64,000 bases of DNA from Talinum fruticosum (GCA_021018815.1 JAITYX010000011.1:4044501-4108500), one strand, 5' to 3'. Counted from the first letter of the stretch, positions 38,894 to 50,342 are shown. A program made the numbers and translations. Notes: generated by a model from the letters alone, not told the origin.

Positions 38894-40451
38894 TGAAGGT
38901 TTGCTCGGGGAGAGTCCGAGTCACCCTAGAGGGGGTGAATAGGGTGATGGAAAATTCTTTGCGAACACACACACTTTTTGACGTAAAAGAGACAAAGACA
39001 GTTTCGAGTCTAAGCACGGAGTAAAAAAATATTGGACTCGGAATGCAATGAATCAAAGTAAACAAGTACAGCAGAGCTGTCCGAGTCTAGAGTGAACTCG
39101 GAAAGAGAACACAGAGATTTTACGTGGAAACCCTCCCAGGGCAGAAAACCACGGCCCGTGTCAATCCGGACACGAAGTCAAATCCACTATTTTGCGTCCA
39201 CAAAATACCGTGAACCGACCGAACCCGAGCTGCTCCCTTGGACAACTCTATACAAGTTTTCCTAGACTCGAAGTTACCTTATCTGATCTAGTACTTCCTA
39301 GCTGAGATAACCCTTACAGCTAGGGACAACTAAGCCGAGTTAACCTTTACAGACTTAGTCAAGGGACCTTACAAAGAATGTAAGAAGAGTTTGTAACTAA
39401 GTACAAGACCTTACAACTCGAAAGTAATGAATTACAGAGTGGGAGTTGTAAGTTGAAGATTGAGAGTAAATACAATAACTTTGATCAAGTAAGTGTATAG
39501 ACAATATGTTCGGCAACCTTCAAGTCTTGTGAAGTGGCTTCTATTTATAGATAGCCAAGCGAGTAGCCATTTTCTTCATCTGCTGACCGAGAGTCCTCTG
39601 TGACCATTGTGAAAGGCTTTCCGAGTCACTCAGAAAGTATCCGTTGAAATATGGACGTTGGACAACGGTTTAATCCTCTTGGAAGTCCCAAAACCATCGG
39701 TTGTGTCTTGATAAATATGGTGGAAACCACCGTTATGCTCGGTGTTCCAGTTTTCCGGATATGGAAGCGGACGGCTTCGACACAATCTTCCGAGACTAAA
39801 GCAGGGAAGGTGAAAAGCCATATCTGCTGGTGATTTGACGTTACGAAGCCGGCTACTTTTGTAGATATCCTCGAATGAATAACCTACAAAAGTAAAACAC
39901 CTTCGGTTCTCAAAGTATAAAATACTTTGGTCCAAGGTTAGACACGAGATAATAAAATAATTATGAAAAAAAAATTACACAATTGATTATCCGAGTCGAA
40001 AAGAAATGGAATTTTCGAGTCTAATATCCATGATACTCGGAATTCCATATGACTTAGTCTTAAGTAAAGAGTCAAGTTCTATAGCGAATACCGAGTGGGA
40101 AAAACTTGATATAGACTAAGCATGAAATGAACTACGAATGCTAACTATGCAAACAATAAATTAGATAACCACAAGTCAGATTCCGAGTGAGAGTCGGCGG
40201 AATACCGATACACTCAAAATGCGAATAGTCCGAGTGAGAGTGGACTCAGAATAAAGAACCAATTTTCTGAGTCGCTAACTGAAAAGCAATAATTGAAGGC
40301 CGAAACACTTAGAGAAAATACTATTTTACTCAAGTAAGTTTCTAAGTCACGAGAGAATGCCTTGGAATCAAAACTCTATATGAATGACATCGTTATACCC
40401 GACTCCTTTTGCATGACTTAGAAAGATATAGAGCAAGTGTCCGAGTCTTCA
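38894..40451 (-). repeat. 5' LTR of copy B
   Basis: A 1558-bp LTR with a minus-strand TATA box CTATAAATAG at 39541-39550. It ends TCTTCA, directly abutting AAACGAGTTT of array unit 8. Confidence 0.93.
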
Positions 40452-40454
40452 AAA

Positions 40455-43248
40455 CGAGTTTATATCGTCCATATTTATGTTGCGTATTCTGATAAATACA
40501 ATGGTTACTCGTCTAAAATATTCATCCAACTTCAATTTCTGGTTGGTATGCTAAACTCGGAAGATATACTCAATAGTGTATGTTGTTAAATATTTTATTA
40601 GAAATAAAATAGAATAAATCTGAAGACCAAGTTGAGTGTTGGCTATCTCATACTTTCACCTTTTCCCTCATAATTTAAATTTTGGTGTGGACTATTTTTT
40701 TCCAAATTGTGCAAAACAATTTAGGTGGAGTGTAGACCTCAATTTGGAATTCTTGTCTTCCTTAGGATTTTAAGCCTAGTTGGCATTCCATCTGAAATAG
40801 AGACCTAGTTTGGTGACTCGTATTTAACCTTATAACAAAAGGGAACAAAATGCATCCGAAAAAATATGCATTAAGGATAGTGTTCTCGTAATATTTTTTT
40901 TATACTGTTAGGTGTCTTGTATATAGAGTTCATAGAATTAAATAATTATAGAAGGATGAAAACAACACTAGTTAACTTGTGAAGCATCGCAAGTAAGCTC
41001 GATAAGAATTTTAAAAATTAGGCTTGACCTCGCCGTCTAATAGAACTTGGTAAGCTCACGAGGGTTATGAACTGAAAAAATTAAATATGTTGGGTGGGTT
41101 GTTTGATTTAATGATGATGCGACATTATTTAAGCCCTTGGTTTGAAAATAAATGGTCCAGATTAAAGTTCCTACTCCTCTCCCAAACCCTTAGTTTTCAC
41201 TTGATATCATCATTATATATATATATTAAAGGCTATCTTTAATGTTCTAAAAATTTAAATTCATTATCGATGGTACATTTTACTCATGTATATTAAGAAA
41301 GTGAAAAAATAAGATCGAATTAAAAGTGTATAAAGGCTTGTGAGCTTACATGAGCTAGCATTGTGCCTAAAGTTTCAGGCTATGTAAGTTTTCGCTCTTA
41401 AAAATATCCTTTTAATAAAGAAAATAACTGCAATCGAGATTAAAGGAAGCAAGAAGACTGTCGAAGTATCAAGATTAAAGGAAACAATAGGATTGTGGAA
41501 GTATCAAATGACAAAATTTAAGACTATTGTGAATCTCATCGAGTATATACATGTATGTGTATTGTTAATCTTTAGTAGCATTTATACTTGTTTACCATGG
41601 ATATTATCATGCGATATTTTATTTTAAGATAAATAAAAATATTTTTATTTCAGAGATGATAAAAAATTTCAAGCAATCTGACCATCCCTCTCACAACTAT
41701 TCCAAACTTGGTGGCCTCTAGCTACAATTTCTGGTACTTCTTCGATAAACTTACGGAATGTTACAAATGTTAAGAGCTCATGGCACACTTTTCCCATTTT
41801 TACTAACTCACTGCAACATTCTTTTCTTACAGTTTTATGGCCAACAAATATGTAATTAAATATTTCATCACGACAAATTTGTGTCAATTGATCTCCACAT
41901 GGCCTTAAGTCAAATTGAGGACTTGGCGCAACCGCACAAGGATTACCCGAATACGCCTTAGCAACTCCACTTGTGACCAACAACATAAAGAATATAAAAG
42001 AAAAATTTACAATGCACGCAACGACCTTAGCATTCATAATGTTGGATGGAAATAATTTTTTCTCTTTGTAATTTTTATTTTTAAAAACCACCTAATATGT
42101 ACTCAATCAATGAGAATGAGTAGGATAAAATAAGTAGGGATGACACAAGGTAAATGATGTTATCTATTGTATTTATAAGTGGGAGAAAATTTTAGTTGAA
42201 CAATAACTTATGTATCTTAAAGAAACTCTCTCATAAGCGTTACCTTTGAAAATAAAGCGTATGAGACTTAACGTACTATCTTAATAACTGAACTTTGGCA
42301 TTTGTATGTTAAAGTAAATAAAAAAGGAAAAAATATATTTCTTAGTTAAATTGCATTTCTTTCTATTCATTAATTGCTTATTTTGGAGCTTCAAAATAAC
42401 TTAATTTTGAAATGTCCACTCATATTAAATAAAATCATATTGATAACTTATTTTGCTATAGCGATAATTTTGAAGTGTTTTTATAATGACTTGAGCCAGT
42501 TATTAGGTAGCCTACTAACCACCGACTCGAATTTTTCGAACAAAAAAAATTACCATTTAACAATCCAATGTCAAATAATAGTGGCTATATTTGAATGAGT
42601 TAAGTCGAATGACCTATAACAAAACTTGAATCAACTCTTAAAATAGTTGACATGAAACCGGTAACGGTCTAACAAAACAAAACATGACCCTAACATTTTC
42701 TCCTTAAGTTATTTCTCTTTACACACCAAGTTTGTTGAAATAAAAAATAACCAACTTGAAAGTAACCCGAACATAAAATGATTTGAACCTAAACCGCAAT
42801 CGAAACCAATGTCAATCTAACTCGACTCAAACATAACTCAACATAAAATGAACCTGACTCGAAACTAAACAAACTAGCCCACTTGTTACGTCTAATAACA
42901 CTCGCATGTGTACATTATTATTTTTTTATTCGATCTAATTGGTAATATTGTATCATCAAAAAAGACAATAAAAATTAAGCTAAATTATCAAATATAAATG
43001 GATCACTTCCTCTCAACTAAAAAATATGAGTTTATTCATTTCCTAATTGTAAATTTTGTTAAGAATAAATTTTATAATATTTGTCTACGTCGTTAATCTT
43101 TTGGTAAAATTGTAAAAGAAAATATTTTAATAGATAAATTACACAGTTCCATTGTAATATTATGAATAAATATCTATTTAAATATGTGGACAAACTAAAT
43201 GTTGAAGAGAAGTAAGATTTTCATATTCTTTTATGAAACGAGTTTATA
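40455..43248. repeat. array unit 8
   Basis: This 2794-bp unit has the shortest (TA)n tract (41214-41226). It belongs to the unit 2/6/8 subtype at three diagnostic sites and has additional private changes. Confidence 0.95.
41669..42037 (-). CDS. secreted ECA1 / prolamin-like protein, array copy 8
   Basis: This is a 122-residue protein with one replacement relative to copies 1-7, Asn96 to Lys. All seven mature cysteines are kept. The open frame extends upstream to 42091, but the Met at 42035-42037 precedes the signal peptide and aligns with all other copies. The TATA box is at 42169-42179. Synonymous changes occur at Ala7, Ser30, Ala35 and Glu73. Copy B lies immediately beyond its 3' side. Confidence 0.9.
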   Translation of the reverse strand: MNAKVVACIVNFSFIFFMLLVTSGVAKAYSGNPCAVAPSPQFDLRPCGDQLTQICRDEIFNYIFVGHKTVRKECCSELVKMGKVCHELLTFVTFRKFIEEVPEIVARGHQVWNSCERDGQIA

Positions 43249-43992
43249 TCGTCCATATTTATGTTGCGTATTCTGATAAATACAATGGTTACTCATCTAA
43301 ATTATTCATCCAACTTCAATTTCTGGTTGGTATGCTAAACTCAGAAGATATGCTCAATAGTGTATGTTGTTAAATATTTTATTAGAAATAAAATAGAATA
43401 AATCTGAAGACCAAGTTGAGTGTTGGCTATCTCATACTTTCACCTTTTCCCTCATAATTTAAATTTTGGTGTGGACTATTGTTTTCCAAATTGTGCAAAA
43501 CAATTTAGGTGGAGTGTAGACCTCAATTTGGAATTCTTGTCTTCCTTAGGATTTTAAGCCTAGTTGGCATTCCGTCTGAAATAGAGACCTAGTTTGGTGA
43601 CTCGTATTTAACCTTATAACAAAAGGGAACAAAATGCATCCGAAAAAATATGCATTAAGGATAGTGTTCTCGTAATATTTTTTTTATACTGTTAGGTGTC
43701 TTGTATATAGAGTTCATAGAATTAAATAATTATAGAAGGATGAAAACAACACTAGTTAACTTGTGAAGCATCGCAAGTAAGCTCGATAAGAATTTTAAAA
43801 ATTAGGCTTGACCTCGCCGTCTAATAGAACTTGGTAAGCTCACGAGGGTTATGAACTGAAAAAAATTAAATATGTTGGGTGGGTTGTTTGATTTAATGAT
43901 GATGCGACATTATTTAAGCCCTTGGTTTGAAAATAAATGGTCCATATTAAAGTTCCTACTCCTCTCCCAAACCCTTAGTTTTCACTTGATAT

Positions 43993-44032
<40 letters not shown>

Positions 44033-45128
44033 GGCTATCTTTAATGTTCTAAAAATTTAAATTCAATATCGATTGTACATTTTAATCATGTATATTAAGA
44101 AAGTGAAAAAATAAGATCGAATTAAAAGTGTATAAAGGCTTGTGAGCTTACATGAGCTAGCATTGTGCCTAAAGTTTCAGGCTTTGTAAGTTTTCGCTCT
44201 TAAAAATATCCTTTTAATAAAGAAAATAACTGCAATCGAGATTAAAGGAAGCAAGAAGACTGTCGAAGTATCAAGATTAAAGGAAACAATAGGATATTGG
44301 AAGTATCAAATGACAAAATTTAAGACTATTGTGAATCTCATTGAGTATATACATGCATGTGTATTGTTAATCTTTAGTAACATTTATACTTGTTTACCAT
44401 GGATATTATCATGCGATATTTTATTTTAAGATAAATAAAAATATTTTTATTTCGGAGATGATAAAAAATTTCAAGCAATCTGACCATCCCTCTCACAACT
44501 ATTCCAAACTTGGTGGCCTCTAGCTACAATTTCTGGTACTTCTTCGATAAAATTACGGAATGTTACAAATGTTAAGAGCTCATGGCACACTTTTCCCATT
44601 TTTACTAACTCACCGCAACACTCTTTTCTTACAGTTTTATGGCCAACAAATATGTAATTAAATATTTCATCACGACAAATTTGTGTCAATTGATCTCCAC
44701 ATGGCCTTAAGTCAAATTGAGGACTTGGCGCAACCGCACAAGGATTACCTGAATACGCCTTAGCAACTCCACTTGTGACCAACAACATTAAGAATATGAA
44801 AGAAAAATTTACAATGCAGGCAACGACCTTAGAATTCATAATGTTGGATGGAAATGATTTTTCTCTTTGTGAATTTAGAAAATATCAATGGATCACCTCC
44901 TCTCAACCAAAAAATGTGAATTTATTTATATGATAATTGTAAATTTTGTTAAGAATCAATTTTACAATATTTTTCTTCGTTTGTTAATCTTTTGGTAAAA
45001 TTGTAGAAAAAAATATTTTAATAGATAAATTACACAGTTCCTTGACATACTATGAATAAATATCTATTTAAATATGTGGACAAAGTAAATGGTGAAGAGA
45101 AGTAAAAGTTTCACACTCTTTTATGAAA
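43249..45128. repeat. array unit 9, internally deleted
   Basis: The unit is only 1880 bp. Sequence jumps at about 44868 from the gene leader directly to DNA equivalent to about 42985 in unit 8, losing about 915 bp that include the promoter. The (TA)n tract is at 43997-44029. Downstream of the join the sequence is more diverged. Confidence 0.92.
44471..44839 (-). CDS. secreted ECA1 / prolamin-like protein, array copy 9, promoter deleted
   Basis: The reading frame is intact (122 residues) with three replacements relative to copies 1-7: Ala3 to Ser and Phe17 to Leu in the signal peptide, and Ser76 to Gly beside the CC pair. All mature cysteines are kept. The TATA box and about 900 bp of native upstream DNA are missing. 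The gene may be silent or under a new promoter. It is the array's last coding copy and accumulates more amino-acid changes than any other. Confidence 0.85.
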   Translation of the reverse strand: MNSKVVACIVNFSFIFLMLLVTSGVAKAYSGNPCAVAPSPQFDLRPCGDQLTQICRDEIFNYIFVGHKTVRKECCGELVKMGKVCHELLTFVTFRNFIEEVPEIVARGHQVWNSCERDGQIA

Positions 45129-46045
45129 CGAGTTTATATCGTCCATATTTATGTTCCATATTTTGATCAATACAGTGGTTACTCATCTCAAATATTCATC
45201 CAACAACTTCATTTTCTAGTCGGTATGCTAAACTCTAGAAGACATGGGGAATAGTGTATGCTGTTAAAGATTTTGCTAGAAATATAAGAGAATGAATCGA
45301 AGACCAAGTTGAGTGTTGGCTATCTCATACTTTCACCGTTTTCCTTAGGATTTAAATTTTTGTAGGGATAATTCCTTGTCTTCCTTAGGAGTTTAAGCCT
45401 AGTTGGGATTACGTTTGAAATAGAGACCCAGTTCGGTGACTCGTATTTAACCTTATAGAAAAAGGGAACAAAATGCATCCGAAAAAAATATGTATTAAGG
45501 ATAGTGTTCTCGTAATATTTTGTTATATTATTAGGTGTCTTGTATACAGAGTTCATAGAATTAAATAATTACCAAAGGATGAAAACAACACTAGTTAACT
45601 TGTGAAGCATCGCTAGTTAGCTCGATAAGAATTTCAAAAATTAGGCTTGACCTAGCCGTCTAATAGAACATGGTAAGCTCATGAGGGTTATGAACTGAAA
45701 AAACTTATAGAGGTTTGGTGGGTTGTTTGATTGATTGATGATGCGACATTTTTCATGTCTAATACCACTTGTTTAAATTATTATTTTTTATTCGATCAAA
45801 TTGGCTATATTGTAGCATAAAAAAGACACTAAAAATTAACCTAAATTATTAAATATCAATGGATCAACTCTTCTCAATCAAAAAATGTGAATTTTTTTCA
45901 TATGATGATTTGTCTCTAATATTAATATTTTTGTAAAATAATAGCAGAAAATACTCTTATAGATAAATCACACAGTTCCATTGTCATATTGTGAATAAAT
46001 ATCTATTTAAATATGTGGACAAAGTAAATAGTGAAAAGAAGTGGA
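45129..46045. repeat. array unit 10, decayed and gene-less
   Basis: A diverged unit starts at the same CGAGTTTATATCG boundary. At about 45750 it jumps from the GATGATGCGACATT segment to the segment after the gene (TGTCTAATA...), so the coding region and TA tract are absent. Similarity ends near 46045. Confidence 0.85.
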
Positions 46046-46849
46046 AATATGTGTGCTAATAGCTCCTTTATTTACAACATGAGCTATTAATGCATCTTTC
46101 TATGTATTCTTGGAGTTGTTGTGATCGTATGATCTTTTCAATCATGATGCCCTACGTTTTTCTTGAGTTCCCATGTCTAGATTTTCTTGAATGTCGAGAG
46201 AGTTGACTAGCTTTGATTGGTTGATGGCATGGGAGATTTCCTTTCACGGTGATGATGCCGACGATCTTCATGCTATTGACTTGATGGATAATTCTTGATT
46301 TAATAATTCTTGTATGGTGCTTTGTTTATTAAATGTTTGTTATTAGGATTTTGACTAATGAAAAGGGATGAATCCAAGACTCTATTATAAGAACAAATAC
46401 AGTCTTTTGTTAATATGATGCTAAAAATTCAAAAAGACAAAGACAAAATTGAACTTTAGCCCTCATTCTCCAAAGTCAAGCATAATGAAAAAGAAATGGG
46501 TCGCTTAAACCGCAATATATACTATCGCTGAACGGGTGAAACCCGGGTTGATGGTCCGGAGCTGGGTTTGAGTGGCATACTTCTCGATTGATTTTTGCTC
46601 CTTTGGATATGGAAAAGTGGCTTTGAATTTGGGAATTGGAAATTTGAAATGGGAATTTAGAACAAGATCAAGATTGGGGTTGGAGCTCATGAGCTTCCTA
46701 CGTATCCGCTATAACGGAAATCGGGCATTTGTAGTTTAATAAAAGTACTAATTTGGTTGGTTTTTTTTTAATTTTTGAAGTGGAAAAGAAAATAGTCTTA
46801 GGATAGATATGAATTCAGGAAGTGCACACTTTATTAGCATCCTATATGA
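46046..46849. other. intergenic sequence without recognisable gene
   Basis: AT-rich DNA. A minus-strand open frame at 46505-46690 is short and not recognised. A GATACGTAGGAAG string on the minus strand near 46690-46710 resembles motifs near Tat/Ogre-type gypsy sequences, but this is weak. Confidence 0.4.
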
Positions 46850-47696
46850 GTGACGAGCTTATTGGATGACCTTCTAGTTTGTTGTGACTTTTGTGGATGC
46901 TTGCTCTTCTTCTATAAGCATGCCAACATCTTGGAGTGTTTTGAAGCCCATGAAAGGCAAGAACTTCAAGTGTCTGTAGGTTTCAAGTTTTTGATGATAA
47001 GTCTAACTTCATCCTTTTCGGAGGGTCGGTCTGCCATATAGGTGGCCTTTGCCCTCAAGTGAGAGAGGAAGTGAGTGAAGCTCTCTTTGTGTCCTGCTTT
47101 ATCAGCTCGAGATCTCCAAGAGTGACTCGGTAGATCAGTATTGTATGAGTATTGGTATAAGAACTCCCTATAAAGATCCCGCTAGTTTGTGACCTTACAT
47201 GGGTCGATCGCATTGTATCACTTCATGATATCTTTGTCAAATGTCCATTGAAAAATGACATTGTATGTGTCCTCCGATACATTTATTAGAGTCATTGCCC
47301 CCACACACAAGTTCTTTACGTAGTTGTGAAGGTTTTAACTCTTGTGGAATTTAATGTCGGGTATGGTGAATTTTGGGGGAAATTTTCCTCTAGGGATTGA
47401 AATGAATCCCGGGCCAAGTGGTAATTATTGAACACGGAAGATTCATGCAACAACTTCTCTATTCGATTTATTAATGGATTAGACCGAGGTTCGGGTTGAG
47501 GTTCAGGTTGAGGATCTTCTTCCTCTCCTTATTTTCTTGATCTATTAGCATTCTTATTAAGGGTTTGGAGTATAAGATAAAGGGTTTCAAACATAGACTC
47601 AATCTTTTTATCCTATGCCTCAATTTTGGCTTCTATTTTGGCAACAAAATCTTTGAACAAGGTCATGGTGGGGGTTTGCTTTGATTTGTCGGCCAT
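46850..47696 (-). pseudogene. gag: Ty3/gypsy gag remnant
   Basis: A minus-strand start Met lies at 47694-47696. Downstream, interrupted frames contain features of the retrotransposon Gag domain (PF03732 type): an FPPKFTIPDIKF segment (about 47340-47390), LHNYVKNLCVG (about 47300-47335) and a SFTHFLSHLRAKATYMADRP segment (about 47030-47085). These are separated by stop codons and small indels. No zinc knuckle, protease or RT follows, so the element is truncated at its left side. It lies downstream of the probable LTR at 47900-51793 in the same orientation. Confidence 0.7.
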
Positions 47697-48244
47697 TTTG
47701 GAAGAGGATTATGCTTTACTACTGACTCGTTAACGATGTATCGACATTACCAATAGAGGTGTTGAACGTACTAGTGTGGTACGTGTTGAAGTGAAACATA
47801 TCGGTGTTGAACGTGCCCATATTGAAGTAGACTTTTTATTCCCTAGCCACCTCGTGCCATGATTTCTGATTTCAATAAGTCGGGTGATTGAACTCCGAAA
47901 TCATTTAATCAGTAAGTTCCTTCGTCCCCGGCCGTTATCGAGAAAGAGAAAGATAGACTTTTTGCTTTCCCCAATTGCCTATCCTATGTCCCAAAAGAGT
48001 GGGTGCTCAAAACTGGAGTGTGCAAAATTTTAGGGAGAAGGGATTCAAGTGGTCGACCTGAGAAGACAATTGACCCCTAAGAGAAAAGGATATGATCTTT
48101 TTTGGAAGCACATAAAAATGTGGACCGATAAAATGCAAAATAGATGATCCTTAAGGGAGAAAAATGAATGAATTTCCATTTTAGCTAAGCATGTAAAAAC
48201 GGACAGGCCTAAATAAGAAAGAAATGAGAAAGTGAATTCATTTA

Positions 48245-48665
48245 AAATCAAGTGATTTTTATTTGATTAATGCAAAATGGACTCACATTAACCGAGATGA
48301 TTTTTATTTGGCTAAATGTAAAAAAATGGACTCACCTTAATTAAGATTATTTTTATTTGGCTAAAAAATGGACTCACCTTAATTGAGATGATTTTTATTC
48401 GGCTAATGAAAAAATGGACTCACCTTAATTGAGATGTTTTTTTTTTGCTAAATGTAAAAAATGCGAAAACGAACTCACCCTAATTGAGATAATTTTTATT
48501 TGGTTAAATGCAAAAATGGACTACCCTTAATTGGGATGATTTTTTTTTTTTGCTAAATGCGAAAAATGCGAAAATGAACTCAACTTAATTGAGATGATTT
48601 TTATTTGGCTAAATTCAAAAATTGATTCACCTTAATTGAGATGGTTTTTATTTGGGTAAATATAA
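48245..48665. repeat. minisatellite, about 8 copies of a 45-70-bp unit
   Basis: The repeat core is GGACTCACCTTAATTGAGAT followed by GATTTTTATTTGGCTAAATG and an A-rich spacer with AAAAATG. Copies differ by point changes, T-run length and optional AAAAATGCG insertions. No coding potential was seen. Confidence 0.85.
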
Positions 48666-49780
48666 AAAATAAAAAAGTACAAAAATGCAATAATGTGAGG
48701 TAAATATAGAAATTAAGGATGGACCTACAATCTACTGGAACAAGAAATTGGCCCAACGGAAAGAGCCGACTTGAGGAAGACATAGTGGGTCGGTGTCGAA
48801 CCTAGGGCCAACCGAATTTTTTCCGCTCTTTTTTTTTTTTTTTTACTGAGACTAGGAAAGGGAGGAATGGACCGACCTCCAAGATAAGACTTTTGACTCG
48901 AAAAATGCAAATGTGGACCATTCTAAAAAGGAATAGAAGAAAAATTTGACTTTGGCTAAATATGAACAAAATGGACGGACTCAAAGTTTTATTATTATTA
49001 TTATTATTTTGCACCAATGCAAGAATTATTGGACTCAACTTGGCTAAATTGCTAAAGGATCAAGGAAAAGGATTAAATAACAAAAGAAGCCACAATCAGT
49101 CAAGTATGCAAATAAAGGTACAACCTAAACCACAAAGGTTCCGTGATTCACAAGGTAATTCTAGGACCGATAAATATGGTGGCTCATAGTCTAAAGATTT
49201 CATCCCCTATCGTTACATAAGGGGACTTGAATAATAAATGCCTCTCAATTATTGATCAAAAAGCATTTTATGAGTGGAAAGTAATTACATTTCAAGTGTG
49301 TCGAATGGACCCACCAAGATAATGAATTGACCTCTCCGAAAAAGGTTCTTAAGGGTTGAAGCCTATAGGTCCAAAAATATCTATGTTCAAGGTTGCCTAG
49401 AAGAATGCAAGATGCCTAATACAAACGCGATAAAGACTCACAAATTCAACTTTCAAGTTTCACCCTCTTAATAAGTGTCCCCAATGGAGTTGTCATCTGT
49501 ATGAGCCATCGTCCATCCCTCGTAGGGAAGCGGATCGAGTTTCCCCATGAATGTTGGCTTTACGCAAGGTGTGTTTATCAAGAAATGATAAGGCTTTTGA
49601 AAGAGATTTTTAAGAAGGGTTTGATTCGCGATTTTAACAAATCATTTTATTTTTGAAAGTGGTTTTAGAAGCCTCGGGATATTATTTCCTAAGCAAAAGA
49701 ATTAGAAATAAAAAATTTATTTTGTTGTGAAGTCTGTTGGACTAGGAAATGAACTACCAGGGCCAGGAGTTAACCCGGTT
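48666..49780. other. non-coding sequence inside the probable LTR
   Basis: No gene was recognised. The stretch has a T-run at 48828-48844 and a short (TTA)n run at about 48988-49007. Confidence 0.4.
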
Positions 49781-50342
49781 AGGGGTGAGCACAACCGATG
49801 GGTGCTCTAGAACCAAACCGAAACCAGTCAAACAGGTTCCGGTTCCGATTCGATTCCAAAATCAAACCCCGGAACCGGAACTTAGAACCGTTAGGACATT
49901 CCAAGATTTTCACTTTTCAATTTGTGAATATGAGGCCTGTGTAATTTCAGTTTTTATTAGTTTGTGATTCGTGATATTTACTCTTTAAATGCAAAGATAA
50001 GCACAAATTAATGTTTTGTTTCTTGTTTCCTTTTGCCCAGGATGTTTATGTTCTCTTCTAACTCTTCATGTGGCAAATTGATTTGATATTTATTAATGCT
50101 TGAAATGTAATTAATCCAAGAATATATAATTTTTAAGGCCTTAAAGTTTTTTTCATAAAACTAATGATATGGACAGGGTACCCTGGAATAGGAACCGGAC
50201 TCGAGGTTTAGGTTTAGGTTCTTAAAATTAAGGAACCAATCAAACAGATTCCCGTTCATGTTCCTAAAACTTAAGAACCGATCAAATAAGGTCAAGTTCA
50301 GGTTCCAAGTTTTGGGACATGGTACCCGAACCGCTCACCCCT
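49781..50342. mobile_element. hAT-like non-autonomous element (MITE)
   Basis: The 562-bp element has terminal inverted repeats AGGGGTGAGC (49781-49790) and GCTCACCCCT (50333-50342). The subterminal regions are rich in GGTTCCGG/CCGGAACC-type motifs, as in plant hAT MITEs. The flanks are TAACCCGGTT on the left and AACCTCGGTT on the right, an imperfect duplication of about 8-9 bp. There is no transposase frame. Confidence 0.72.

Larger units (their letters stand above)
29608..40451 (-). mobile_element. Ty1/copia LTR retrotransposon, Sirevirus-like, copy B (complete)
   Basis: This 10,844-bp minus-strand element is complete at both ends: LTRs with TG...CA termini, a 5-bp target duplication, PBS and polypurine tract. 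Its internal order is gag, protease, integrase, RT, RNase H and a third ORF. It is the same family and structure as copy A and inserted at the boundary of array units 7 and 8. The frames are broken, but fewer times than in copy A. The Sirevirus-type assignment rests on length, LTR size, Gag zinc-knuckle context and the third ORF, and is inferred. Confidence 0.95.
9877..46045. repeat. tandem array of about 2.8-kb gene-bearing units, interrupted by copy B
   Basis: Unit starts (at CGAGTTTATATCG) are 9880, 12721, 15535, 18349, 21157, 23952, 26754, 40455, 43249 and 45129. Full units are 2.79-2.85 kb. Most length variation comes from a (TA)n tract. Units 1-8 are nearly identical, unit 9 has a deletion of about 915 bp, and unit 10 is diverged and lacks the gene. 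Decay toward the right edge is typical of arrays homogenised from the interior. Confidence 0.97.
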
